Shown here one piece after another: positions 1 to 9,560 of a stretch of 64,000 nucleotides of DNA. Position numbers and translations under genes: made by a program. The DNA is from Asterella californica (lineage: Eukaryota > Streptophyta > Marchantiopsida > Marchantiales > Aytoniaceae). Positions within the stretch are counted from its first letter, which is position 1, and the number at the start of each line of letters is the position of its first letter. Under the pieces are notes generated by a model, which saw nothing but the letters and a program-made list of their open reading frames with translations, did no database searches and was not told the DNA's origin. Where the stretch lies: assembly GCA_036924285.1 (NCBI GenBank), contig JAYKYS010000009.1, positions 11,904,001-11,968,000 of the forward strand, in the 5' to 3' direction.

Positions 1-381
1 TCGACTTCTGCGAAGCAGAAAAGTCTTCTGGAGGTACGAGAAGCCGAGTTGAACCCCCAGAAGCCGAGACTTACTTCGGGAAGACGGTACTGAGAAGATC
101 GGAAGAAGTGACCTGGAAGCAGGAAGAGCGTCTTCTCGAGCTTCGTTGTGAATAGATGTGTGATATTTTAGTTAGTAGTTGTTTGTTTAGTTTCAGAGCA
201 CCTTTTGGAGTGTCTGGAAGACGCGTGGTTTTGTGAGAAGACGGGATTCCTAGACAAAACCCGTGTGTTTGTGTGTTTGAACAGATCTTAGAACTTAGAG
301 CAGCGTTACGTGTGCAAATCCTCTATGGGAACGATATCTTGTATACTAAATGAGCAAAAGGAGTAATCCTGCGACACTACA
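1..381 (+). repeat. A1 5' LTR, terminal 381 bp only
   Basis: This segment matches the last part of the other family A LTRs (23357-23740, 35990-36370, 37138-37512) and ends CGACACTACA, the same terminus as the A1 3' LTR. The leader and primer site follow directly. The rest of the LTR lies left of the window. Confidence 0.93.
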
Positions 382-399
382 TATAGTGAGCACCATTTT

Positions 400-417
400 T
401 GGCGCCGCTGCCGGAGA
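400..417 (+). promoter_or_regulatory. A1 primer binding site, tRNA-Asp type
   Basis: Eighteen nucleotides after the LTR end begins TGGCGCCGCTGCCGGAGA. It differs at two positions from the complement of the 3' end of plant tRNA-Asp (TGGCGCCGTTGCCGGGGA, from general knowledge). Minus-strand DNA synthesis would be primed here. The spacer between LTR and PBS (TATAGTGAGCACCATTTT) is conserved in A2. Confidence 0.85.
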
Positions 418-910
418 TTTCATCTTAGTAACTTCTGTTCTAAGCTTCCTGGATCTGTGTGCCATTAGTTAGGTTCATTTCGAACTAACTTCGATTGTAG
501 TTGAATGTGTTGTGGGACTCTATCTTGCTAGAAGACAGGACCCGCAACCAGAAGCTGATAAGATACATCAGGGGGAACTGGAGAAGCCACTTCCCCGCTT
601 CCAAGAGCTCCTTGGAAGACTCGATCTTGGAAGACTGCAGTGAGTACAACAGGAAGCAGGAGAAGAAGACGTTCCGAACCTGTGATCAGTTGTTCAGTCA
701 TTCGGTCCGCCGGATCTAGTATTAGAAGAAGAGGGACATCTCTTCTCAGCACTCTGGTGGATGCCTCCAACCAGAGGAAGAAGCTGAAGACGCACGGGTA
801 AAGATCTTGAGTGGGTACATTCACCCCAGCGAACCGCTTCTAGAGAGCAGGGGATATCCCTGAGACACCAAAGGAAAGAAGAAGAGCTCAGGAAGATCCG
901 ATCAGTAGAG
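418..910 (+). other. A1 leader and start of gag, start codon not determined
   Basis: About 500 bases between the primer site and the first clearly conserved gag residues. They align with 23777-24286 of A2. Several short ORFs cross it (for example 501-719), but none stays open in both A1 and A2. I therefore cannot place the gag start and treat the segment as leader plus degraded gag N-terminus. Confidence 0.5.
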
Positions 911-2136
911 TTGGAAGAGCCTTCCATCTCGAGCATAATCTTTGGAGAAGACAGAAGCCAACCGGGTGATCACGTGTATAAAGTAGATTTTGGTACTGGT
1001 TACTCGGAAGACGTCTTCCCAAGTGTGGAAGAAGCTTCTCAAGGAGAAGGAAGATTGGAGGAGATCGATCCAAACGTCTCAGAAGGCGACAACGACAGTA
1101 GCTGTGACTCAGAAGACGACCTTCGTGATTCAGACAGGCTTGGACCTTCGAGAAGACCATCTCCACCACCTGGACCTGATGGAGGAAGAAGTTGACAGCC
1201 GCATCAGCCGGCAGTCGACATGGCTTCTCACACTCGGCAGAAGTACCATCCGTACGACGATGATGCTGACGCGAACGACTTCATCACGATGTTCAAGACC
1301 ATCTCTCGATCCAACAAAGAAGACTCAGACGCCGATAGACTTCGTGTATTTCCCAGTTTGATCGTAGGGAAGGGAAGGAAATGGATGAGTAAAATGTTGG
1401 ATGATGGGTTAGTAATGGCCGCTTGGGCTACTCTAAAGGCAGCTTTTCTGAAGAGGTTCAGAGGAGTGGGCTATGATCGGATGACCCTCATAGAACTTCA
1501 GAGACTCGAACGGAAGAAGAAAGAGACACTGCGGGATTACACCGAGAGGTTTGAAGACCTCTTGGATCACATCCCTCAGAACCAAGGAAGACCCGGTTAT
1601 TGTGCCCATCAAGCCGTGGACTAATACTTGGGAGGATTGTCTTAGGATATGGAGTTGTACTGCAGAAGAGGAGGAGATGATGATTTAGTAGAAGTACAGA
1701 AGCATGCCGAGCAGTATGAAATCTCGAGTATCACTCGGAATATGACGAAAGACAAAGGGAAGACCTCGAAGAAGTCCAAGAAGTCGAAGAAGTCTTCTAG
1801 GAAGACCAAGAGGAAGTCCAAGTCCACTGAAACTGATAACGTGATTCGGAAGCATCCTCTACTACTGAAGAGTCTACTGTCGAAAGTTGAGAATCTAAAT
1901 CTGAACAAGAGAAGAAGACACGGAAGAAGAAAAAGGAGAAGACACGAGCAAGGGAGGAAGTTGTGCAGAAGATTCCTCAAACTCAGATCATTCAGTCTGC
2001 ACCAGATCCTCGTATCGATGAAGTTCTCAAGCAGTTTGCCGACCTGAAAGTTCATCTTCTAAACCAGAAGGACAAGAGGAAGCAACCAACGGCTTCCCGG
2101 TCAAAACCTTTGGTGCAATCTTTGTAACTCTTCCGG
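911..2136 (+). pseudogene. gag: A1 gag, N-terminal part (broken)
   Basis: Structural capsid-like protein that would package element RNA. The region from about 1220 matches the plant retrotransposon gag fold segment, with a Trp-Ala-x-Leu-Lys-x-Ala-Phe-Leu-x-Arg-Phe core near 1425-1460 and a Glu-rich helix after it. A Lys/Ser-rich basic tract follows at about 1760-1825. Breaks relative to A2: a TGA replacing Trp near 1193, a stop at 1622-1624 where A2 has Trp, and a 2-nt loss near 1841 that changes frame. The gene is cut at 2136 by element B, immediately before the first zinc knuckle, and resumes at 8645. Private damage means this copy is non-functional. Confidence 0.85.
2133..2136. other. Target site duplication of B, left copy (CCGG)
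   Basis: CCGG precedes the TGTC start of the B LTR here and recurs at 8641-8644 after its GACA end. Intact A2 has a single CCGG at the same place in gag. Confidence 0.75.
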
Positions 2137-3464
2137 TGTCAAGTTGAGAGTTTTCCTAGGAAGGGCGGAACCTTCTGGCTGTGATAGATCTTGAAGGCTG
2201 TGTTTAGTCTACTCAGGGAAGCGTTGGACTTCGGGCTATGGTTTCTTACTATACAGAGGTAGGCTTCAGATCAAAAGGGAACAGTATAAACACTCACTCA
2301 GGTCGAATTGACCCTCCAGTATGTTCAGGAAGTGAAGATCAGATCAGATTAGCAGTAATAAGGTCAGACAGCGAACTTTAACAGTCCAGAATCAGAAACA
2401 TACGATGGTTCAGACTTCAGAACTCCTCCTACATGTAAATGAGGCCCTATTGACCATACACACGAAGTTTCAGCCTGAAATCAAATCAGAGTGTCGAGAT
2501 ATGGGCAGAAACGTTCTGAGCAGAGAAATTACGGCAATTTCTGGTACCCAGACAGCTATTTCGACCTAGAACAGAGAATTGGCTTGATCACTTTCGAACA
2601 TTCTTACAGGACTTGCAGTACACAGCTTGCTGAACACTCCTGTGAAGTTGGGCCTCCTGATTGTACACAGAACTCCAGATCTCGCTCTCTGAAGTTGATG
2701 CTCTAGATTGAGAGCTTTTCGGACCCCCTCTGCTTCAGCGGTCGCCCTGAATTACTCACAATTTCAATTGACATGAAAATTTGGGGACAGTCGTAGCCCT
2801 GCTGCCAATGAACGAGACCTCGAAGGTTTGAAGCGATTTTCTCAAATCTACTGCGATTGACACCGAAAACCCCAAAATCAACAGAAGTGCTACAATTCTG
2901 GCACAAATCGAACTTCAATCAGCCATAACTCCTTCTTTATTGCTCCAAATCGATCAAAACTTTCACTGACAGTGCTTGGCACGACGAACCCTATGTCCCT
3001 GTGCTCTCAGATTTCGAAGTTCCCTCACCAAATGCTCGAACTCCTCTTAAGACCTCTACTACTAAGTTTAGCAGTATATAAAGACAAAATCGGACCAATG
3101 GGAGTTCATAGCTTCACTCCCCTGTCCTTTTGTGTCCCAAACCACGTGGTGACTTAATTTTTCACAAAGGCTACCACGTCAAGCCCCTAAAGTGCCAGCA
3201 TAGACCCTAAACTACATGCTTAGACATGTAAAACGACACGTAATTCTGAAAGATAACCTAACCTCGCTAGGAAGCATGCATGGGCGACATGTAATTACAA
3301 CCCATGAGCTTAACTCCATCTACATGGTAATCAACCTATTAAGACTCAAAAATATATAACATCCTCCAGTATCGACTTCTCTGAGGTCCTAATTTCACTC
3401 AGAGAGACTAACGCTTGACAGAGAGGTGAATTATTTACAGTGTAAAATGATTCACATCACGACA
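2137..3464 (-). repeat. B 3' LTR (left in window coordinates)
   Basis: Begins TGTC and ends GACA, 1328 bp, and aligns along its full length with 7094-8421 with scattered substitutions. ORFs inside it (for example 2491-2706) recur in the other LTR only because the LTRs are copies, and are not genes. Confidence 0.93.
3143..3148. promoter_or_regulatory. G-box palindrome CACGTG in the B LTR
   Basis: The CACGTG core is kept at the same place in the second B LTR (8100-8105) and in the C LTR (12975-12980). In plants this is the classical bZIP/bHLH binding site. A promoter role in these LTRs is inference. Confidence 0.35.
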
Positions 3465-3482
3465 TCCACCCCCTCCAAACCT
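3465..3482 (-). promoter_or_regulatory. B polypurine tract
   Basis: On the minus strand AGGTTTGGAGGGGGTGGA directly abuts the TGTCGTG start of the 3' LTR, the expected place and composition for plus-strand priming. Confidence 0.85.
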
Positions 3483-3510
3483 GCACATCCTCCGGCATGT
3501 GCCAACCTCT

Positions 3511-4502
3511 TCAATCTTCTGTTTGTTCTTCTTCATTGACACTCTCCTCCGCCTCAGCCTCTTCAGTTGCTGGGGCGTCTTCATCTCTTGGCATCCTCTC
3601 CTTCAATAATTGAATAACCATCGGTAGCAAAGCACGAGGGACTGGAATCGGTTTCAAGTCCAAAGGTACGTGAGGAACAGTGAAGATAACCATCGGAGCT
3701 TTCACACTAGATCCACACAACCAATCTCTCCAGCTGAGAAAGAAAATGCCTTACCATGGCTATCTATCATCTGCTCAAAAGCTCGTTTCTCAACTTTAGT
3801 CAAGAAGCCACCCCGTCCTATCTGGAGCTGCTCGAGTGTCTCTTGAGTAAACTCGTGTCCTATCTGTTTAGGATCTCTCAGTACAGGCTCAGTGGCCGCT
3901 AACTCCATCTGCTGTCATGAATCAACAGGTAACTGGGTCGCCACTGGTTTCACCTTCTTCGCTACAGTTTTGTATTTGGTGTGAACCTCTACTTCTTCAC
4001 GAGAGCCACACCAGCAGATTGCATCCGTCCATCCACTCTCCAGTCTCGGATGAGGACGAGATTGCAAGCACGAGGTAATCTCCTCATAGACCTTACGAGA
4101 GTGGATAGGGATCACCACCCTTCCTCCCATCTGCTCCATCAACCTATCTACATCATCCAGCCAATGAACAAAAGACTGTACGCCTACAAACTCCTCGTAA
4201 ACACCAGAAATCATCTCATCTTCACTCAGAACTCCTGTACAGTGTAGATTTTCTGCATACTTCTCCATCTGCCTCCTACTCTTCTCAGTCAAATCCTCTA
4301 CTCGCGTGAACTCACTCCAATCATCAGAACTGAAAGTCATCAAACCAGATTTCCAACTATGTACAGTGTGGCAGTTTTCAGAATCTTGAGCAACCTCTTC
4401 GTCAATCTCCTGTGATCCCACAGGCTGCTCAAGCGGGATCATAGTAGTAGCAGATCCGTCACTCTTGGTATCCCGTCCTACAAGAGTGGTTTCTGAAAAC
4501 CC
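3511..4502 (-). pseudogene. pol: B second ORF: pre-RT linker, RT domain deleted
   Basis: This reading frame lies -1 relative to gag-PR and is open from the slippery site at 4496-4502 to a stop near 3915. It aligns with the D pol N-terminus: the EVHTKYKTVAKKVKPV segment, the RDPKQIGHEFTQETLEQLQIG segment and the APMVIFTVPHVPLDLKPIPV segment that in D leads straight into RT. After LLKER (about 3597) homology stops and an acidic tail (DEDAPATEEAEAEES) ends the frame at 3511. A private stop near 3915 and a one-base shift near 3708 are also present. No catalytic RT motif is encoded. The tail may be the original pol C-terminus joined by an internal deletion. Confidence 0.75.
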
Positions 4503-5251
4503 TTGCTCCTACAGATAGGAGAATCTCTTAGAGTCTGTCTGTTTCGTTCGTGGTTCGTACGAACGGTCAAAAACTGCACAGAACGTCTATCATCTGGACT
4601 ACGGATCCTAGCATAGTGAGATCCATCATCCATCACCTTCGTCTCCATTCGAACTGCAGTAATGTAAGGCTGACCAAAAATCACAGGATAAGAAGCAGAA
4701 GACTGCACGAAGAAGTGCTGATCTACCTCCACATCACCCGGTTTCACTCTCACGTTGGGACAAGCGCCGTATAACTCACCCTTCTGGTTGTTTGCAGCTC
4801 GTAGCACCCAACCATGGTTCAGTTCGATAGGCCACTATCCTCTCTCGTACACTTCTCGTGACATGATGTTGATCTCTGAACCGTGATCAACCAAAGCCGC
4901 AACAGGTTCTAAACTCCCAAGACGAACTCGTGTAGCAGTCGTTGCACGAGCCCAGTGTCTCTTTCTGAAGTCGCTATCAGTAGCTGGACTCTCGTAGCCA
5001 GCTTCTTCATCTTCGAATTCAGCAGTGTTGGTACCAGCAACCAACGCTTCTTGCTGGTACTTTGTATCATCAGCCTCCTGAAAATGCACCTTCCCGAATT
5101 CTGCATCATTAACAGAAGCTCCTACCATCTCTATCATCTGGCTTTCTACTTGTTCAGACATCACCTGTCTCTTCCGCTTGATGATGTCAATGATCAGCTC
5201 GTGAAACTCCCTCTTCGCGATACCAAGAACCTCTCGAAGAGAAAACTCGAT
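4478..5251 (-). pseudogene. B protease domain, in gag frame (two stops)
   Basis: Retropepsin-like aspartic protease that would process Gag. It continues the gag frame after a stop at 5252. The active-site segment reads ALVDHGSEINIMS (about 4863-4900), with Asp-His-Gly where retropepsins normally have Asp-Ser/Thr-Gly. The flanking hydrophobic-Gly segment FGQPYITAVRM near 4655 fits the second half of the fold. A stop lies at 4835-4837 where D has Lys-Trp. The frame ends at 4478, shortly after the slippery heptamer. Because D carries the same DHG, the variant is old rather than a private mutation. Confidence 0.78.
4496..4502 (-). promoter_or_regulatory. B candidate -1 frameshift heptamer GGGTTTT
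   Basis: Read on the minus strand, G-GGT-TTT sits in the gag-PR frame, eight codons before the stop at 4478-4480, and the -1 frame from here is open into the second ORF. GGGUUUU is a known eukaryotic -1 slippery heptamer type (X XXY YYZ). The related D element has GGATTTT at the equivalent place. A downstream pseudoknot has not been tested. Confidence 0.6.
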
Positions 5252-7024
5252 TCACGTGTCAAGTATTCTCTGCTCCAAGATGCTCTTGAGATCAGTTGAA
5301 GTCTCTATATCTGCTGCCAACTTGTAAGCCGGTCCCTTCCCCTTCTCTTGGGTAGTAAACCGTCTACCAGCAGTCGTTGGCTCTTGCTGGGATCTCTGCA
5401 CGTCCTCCATCGGACCTGGTGCAGGTGGAGGAGTTGCAGAAGTAGATGGGACATCTTTTGGAGGGGCTGCTCGTCTCCTTGTGACTCTCCGTCTATCTCC
5501 AGTCTCTTCTGGAACTCCAGTATCAAGTTCAGAGGCTTCTCGCCGCCTCTTCTCCTCCACAGAAGCATCCTGCCAGTGAACATGTCTATCCACGTCCAAG
5601 AATGCTTTGATAGACGCAGCATCAACAGGATCTCCCCACCTTGTGACCCTACGGATAGTTTCTGCTCCTCTCTTCAGTACTTCAGAAGGAACTTGAACAG
5701 GTTTCTTCTCAGTAGTCCTATCTAGCAACGTAGGACTAGAAGAAACTTCAATGTGACCGACATATACATCAGGATTTACCGGTGGTGCCATCAATGCATG
5801 TACAGTTGCAGCAGCTGTAATCTGAGGTAGACTCCTCATGCCTCCTCGTCCAAACTGCGTGCTTAGCGGCTCTCCAGTAGAAGAAAGGTGCAGCCTACCG
5901 TTCTGGTAGCGAACCACACCATCTCGCAGAGCAGCCGTGAGCTCTTGACAGTCCCCTCGGAAATGATCTTGACTGTCACACCAGATACATCTACGAACAG
6001 GAGCACCTCCTGGACGTGCAGCAGCAGGCGCCGGTGGCTGCTCTCTCTGCAGACCAGCTAGCTCCACCTTCAATTCTCTCATCTGCCGAATCAGGTCTTC
6101 GATCTGGTTCTGCTGTCCATGGTTCTCTGCAGGTCTCTGAACCGGTGCCCTTTGTGCAGGAACTGGCACCACTGGTATCAAAGGTACTGCAGCCGGTACA
6201 ACAGGTCTAGGAGCCGGAGCCGGAGGTTGCTGTACTTGAGGAGCAGTGCGAGGTTGAGCGGTCAGTTCTGCAAGCGGACGTCCTCCCACAGCCACTCTTC
6301 CACGCCTTTGTCTCGTCAATACAGCGACAACATCCTCAACTCTCCCCCAATCAGTAGTAACTCCTCCTTCAGCCGATCGGTCGGCCAACATAAAGCATAA
6401 CCGATCTGCCGTAGCATCATCGGTAGCTTGCAGGAAAAGCTCTGTTTTCCTAGCATCTAAGGTTATCCTCTCAAGAGTTGAGAGTTGTCGGTATCTCCGA
6501 TCAAACTCTCTCAGCATCTCATTTAAGTTCATCGTACGACCAGGTTGCTGCTCAATGCAGTCTAGAAACGTTTTTCTAGTGACTCTCTCTGAATCTTCTT
6601 CGAGAAACTCCTCTCGAAGAGATCGCTCAAAACTCATCCACACACCTAGATTTCTTCTCTGTATATCCCTAACTTGGTCCCGCAATTCAGGGATTACAGC
6701 TAACTCGAAACTCCCTATCATCTCAGCATCAGTAACTCTAACTAGTTCCATCTCTCCTCTGTATTCACGCAGATATCTAGAAATATCTCTACCTTCAAAT
6801 CTACCGCATGTATTCACAATTGCTTGCAAAGCCTTGGTAGACTTCAACTCACCCCCTCCAACGATCGGATGTTGTTGGACCAGGGCCGCAAGTGTCTTCA
6901 AAATCTCAGCCGTATCTAGACCAGATGCAGATGTCGCTGCAGCCGCTGGTGCTACAGAAGGAGCTGCAGTAGACGTAGATGCAGCAGGCGTAGAAGTAAC
7001 AGCAGCAGCACTCTTGCGATCCAT
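5252..7024 (-). CDS. gag: B Gag, apparently intact ORF to a stop before protease
   Basis: Open for about 590 codons from the ATG at 7024 (MDRKS, conserved in C at 14056). Methionines are also possible up to 7057, but the MDRKS start is shared by both elements. Order: low-complexity Ala/Ser/Thr N-terminus, a conserved gag core (GGGELKSTKALQ, RFEGRDISRYLRE, FLQATDDATADRL), a Pro/Ala/Gln-rich linker near residues 270-330, then one CCHC zinc knuckle CIWCDSQDHFRGDC (about 5960-6000). A Glu/Lys/Arg-rich tail follows. In D the frame continues into protease where B has a TGA (5252-5254). Function: RNA packaging and particle assembly in the cytoplasm, by family knowledge. Confidence 0.82.
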   Translation of the reverse strand: MDRKSAAAVTSTPAASTSTAAPSVAPAAAATSASGLDTAEILKTLAALVQQHPIVGGGELKSTKALQAIVNTCGRFEGRDISRYLREYRGEMELVRVTDAEMIGSFELAVIPELRDQVRDIQRRNLGVWMSFERSLREEFLEEDSERVTRKTFLDCIEQQPGRTMNLNEMLREFDRRYRQLSTLERITLDARKTELFLQATDDATADRLCFMLADRSAEGGVTTDWGRVEDVVAVLTRQRRGRVAVGGRPLAELTAQPRTAPQVQQPPAPAPRPVVPAAVPLIPVVPVPAQRAPVQRPAENHGQQNQIEDLIRQMRELKVELAGLQREQPPAPAAARPGGAPVRRCIWCDSQDHFRGDCQELTAALRDGVVRYQNGRLHLSSTGEPLSTQFGRGGMRSLPQITAAATVHALMAPPVNPDVYVGHIEVSSSPTLLDRTTEKKPVQVPSEVLKRGAETIRRVTRWGDPVDAASIKAFLDVDRHVHWQDASVEEKRRREASELDTGVPEETGDRRRVTRRRAAPPKDVPSTSATPPPAPGPMEDVQRSQQEPTTAGRRFTTQEKGKGPAYKLAADIETSTDLKSILEQRILDT

Positions 7025-7073
7025 CTCTTCTCTTTGTAGTGAACTCAACCTTCTCAATCAATCACCCCAAGAG

Positions 7074-7091
7074 CTCTCAGTGGAAGCACCA
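7074..7091 (-). promoter_or_regulatory. B primer binding site (TGGTGCTTCCACTGAGAG)
   Basis: Starts with TGG two bases inside the 5' LTR. The same 18 bases occur in C (13990-14007) and one base differs in D (51586-51603). I could not match it to a specific tRNA from memory. Confidence 0.7.
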
Positions 7092-7093
7092 GA

Positions 7094-8421
7094 TGTCGAA
7101 TTGAGAGTTTTCTTGGGAAGGGCGGAACCTTCTGGCTGTGATAGATCTTGAAGGTTGTGTTTAGTCTACTCAGGGAAGCGTTGGACTTCGGGCTATGGTT
7201 TCTTACTATACAGAGGTAGGCTTCAGATCAAAAAGGAACAGTATAAACACTCACTCAGGTCGAATTGACCCTCCAGTATGTTCAGGAAGTGAAGATCAGA
7301 TCAGATTAGCAGTAATAAGGTCAGACAGCGAACTTTAACAGTCCAGAATCAGAAACATAAGATGGTTCAGACTTCAGAACTCCTCCTACATGTAAATGAG
7401 GCCCTACTGACCATACACACGAAGTTTCAGCCTGAGATCAAATCAGAGTGTCGAGATATGGGCAGAAACGTTCTGAGCAGAGAAATTACGGCAATTTCTG
7501 GTACCCAGACAGCTATTTCGACCTAGAACAGAGAATTGGCTTGATCACTTTCGAAGGTTCTTACAGGACTTGCAGTACACAGCTTGCTGAACACTCCTGT
7601 GAAGTTGGGCCTCCTGATTGTACACAGAACTCCAGATCTCGCTCTCTGAAGTTGATGCTCTAGATTGAGAGCTTTTCGGACCCCCTCTGCTTCAGCGGTC
7701 TCCCTGAATTACTCACAATTTCAATTGACATGAAAATTTGGGGACAGTCGTAGCCCTGCTGCCAATGAACGAGACCTCGAAGGTTTGAAGCGATTTTCTC
7801 AAATCTACTGCGATTGACACCGAAAACCCCAAAATCAACAGAAGTGCTACAATTCTGGCACAAATCGAACTTCAATCAGCCATAACTCCTTCTTTATTGC
7901 TCCAAATCGATCAAAAATTTCACTGACAGTGCTTGGCACGACGAACCCTATCTCCCTGTGCTCTCAGATTTCGAAGTTCCCTCACCAAATGCTCGAACTC
8001 CTCTTAAGACCTCTACTATTAAGTTTAGCAGTACATAAAGACAAAATCGGACCAATGGGAGTTCATAGCTTCACTCCCCTGTCCTTTTGTGTCCCAAACC
8101 ACGTGGTGACTTAATTTTTCACAAAGGCTACCACGTCAAGCCCCTAAAGTGCCAACATAGACCCTAAACTACATGCTTAGACATGTAAAACGACACGTAA
8201 TTCTGAAAGATAACCTAACCTCGCTAGGAAGCATGCATGGGCGACATGTAATTACAACCCATGAGCTTAACTCCATCTACATGGTAATCAACCTATTAAG
8301 ACTCAAAAATATATAACATCCTCCAGTATCGACTTCTCTGAGGTCCTAATTTCACTCAGAGAGACTAACGCTTGACAGAGAGGTGAATTATTTACAGTGT
8401 AAAATGATTCACATCACGACA
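7094..8421 (-). repeat. B 5' LTR (right in window coordinates)
   Basis: 1328 bp, TGTC to GACA, equal in length to the 3' LTR at 2137-3464. It does not end at the insertion boundary: a palindrome and an extra 157-bp LTR tail follow. Confidence 0.92.
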
Positions 8422-8484
8422 TCCACCCCCTCCAAACCTGCACATCCTCCGGCATGTGCAGGTTTGGAGGGGGTGGATGTCGTG
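8415..8484. repeat. 31-bp inverted repeat with 8-bp spacer at the end of the B 5' LTR
   Basis: Arms 8415-8445 and 8454-8484 are perfect reverse complements around CCTCCGGC. The arms consist of the LTR terminus plus the polypurine tract, so the structure is LTR end, PPT, inverted PPT, inverted LTR end. Confidence 0.93.
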
Positions 8485-8640
8485 CTTAACTCCATCTACA
8501 TGATAATCAACCTACTAAGACTCAAAAATATATAACATCCTCCAGTATCGACTTCTCTGAGGTCCTAATTTCACTCAGAGAGACTAACGCTTGACAGAGA
8601 GGTGAATTATTTACAATGTAAAATGATTCACATCACGACA
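8484..8640 (-). repeat. Extra partial copy of the B LTR terminus
   Basis: 157 bp matching 8265-8421 with few differences, ending in the same GACA and followed by the CCGG target duplication. The true right boundary of B is therefore 8640, not 8421. Confidence 0.9.
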
Positions 8641-8644
8641 CCGG
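8641..8644. other. Target site duplication of B, right copy (CCGG)
   Basis: Second copy of the CCGG found at 2133-2136. A1 gag sequence resumes here inside the first zinc knuckle. Confidence 0.75.
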
Positions 8645-9560
8645 GCACACCCGAGATCAGTGTACGGAGGACCAAGCTGTCAATTGGGCAGGCTGGGAAG
8701 AAGACGATGAGGGATATCTACACGATCCTAGTGGGGAAACCTGTTATAGGATCGAGACGATACAACCCTTCACTCCTACTCCTCCCGCCCAATATAATCG
8801 TTATGTACCTAGGGATAGAACTAGTAATGTACAGACTAGGACGTCTTGGCAACCTTCATCATCACAACGACCTCTAAACACTCTTCTTGGAGCGTGCAAT
8901 AATTATGGAGAGACAGGACACTGGTGGTCCACCTGTCCTCATTCGAGAAGACAGATTGGGCAAGTGCCCTTGTGTGGGAATTGTAAGGAAGCATGTCATT
9001 TCATAGGAAATTGTCCTCAGACCTTACGACCACGACAAATGGTTAGATTTGCAGAGACCACGCCTCCTGCAGAAGCCGCATCAGCTTCTAAACTCGAGTT
9101 AGCAGTGGTACAGCACATCACGGTAGAAGAAGAAGATCTTGGGGATTGTACGGATTGTCTCCATATCGAGGAAGACGAACCAGACCCCGGGAAGCACGAA
9201 GGAAAAGAACCTCAGCTGCAGAAGACGACTGCAGCTCAGAAGACGAAGTCACTTGAGGCAGCTTCTTCTTTCACTTTGGCGGATGGCACTGTTTCGAGTC
9301 CTTGCTCAGATTCAGACAGTTGGCCCCCAGAAGTAGTCCTGGATGAAGCAGTGTTCAAGGTAAGTACCAGAAGCAAAGGGAAGTCAGAATCCCGTCAGAA
9401 AGAGATCAAGAAGAAGAAGCAGCGAAAGGAGAGGTCATCTTCCCCTGAACGACCTTCTTCTCCTACTTACGACCGAGAAGATCCGGAGTACTTTGCTCCT
9501 GACATTGGACAAGAAGTTGAAGCATCATGCAAGAAGAGCCGGAGAAGCGACGGAAAATAG
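8645..9560 (+). pseudogene. gag: A1 gag, C-terminal part with zinc knuckles
   Basis: Continues gag across the B insertion in one frame. The first zinc knuckle is split by B. The second and third correspond to CNNCGETGHWWSTC and CENWKEAGHFTRNC of A2; in A1 the third reads CGNCKEACHFIGNC near 8970-9010. An acidic and Ser-rich spacer follows (EEDEPDPGKHEGKE, SPCSDSDSW), then a Lys-rich run near 9405-9435. A loss of two bases near 9524 relative to A2 moves the following protease region into another frame. RNA binding is expected from the knuckles. Confidence 0.8.

Larger units (their letters stand above)
2137..8640 (-). mobile_element. B: non-autonomous Ty3/gypsy element carrying gag and protease but no RT-INT
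   Basis: B lies on the minus strand inside A1 gag. It has two LTRs of identical length (1328 bp), a polypurine tract next to the left (3') LTR and a primer site next to the right (5') LTR. The interior is only about 3.6 kb. Gag and protease are present, then the linker that precedes RT in D, then a deletion removing RT, RNase H and integrase, and a short acidic tail. Such gag-only elements are known in plants as TR-GAG-type; mobility would need enzymes supplied in trans, presumably by a D-like relative. The 5' LTR side carries an extra palindrome and LTR-tail copy (8415-8640). Target duplication is CCGG. Confidence 0.88.

Noticed and set aside
2491..2706. Matching short ORFs 2491-2706 and 7448-7663, and 2703-2918 and 7660-7875
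   Set aside because: They lie in the two B LTRs and are not maintained in the related C LTR.
8415..8484. Rho-independent-type terminator from the 31-bp palindrome
   Set aside because: The arms are exactly the LTR end plus PPT and their inverse, so a rearrangement origin is clear. There is no T-run context and the genome is eukaryotic.
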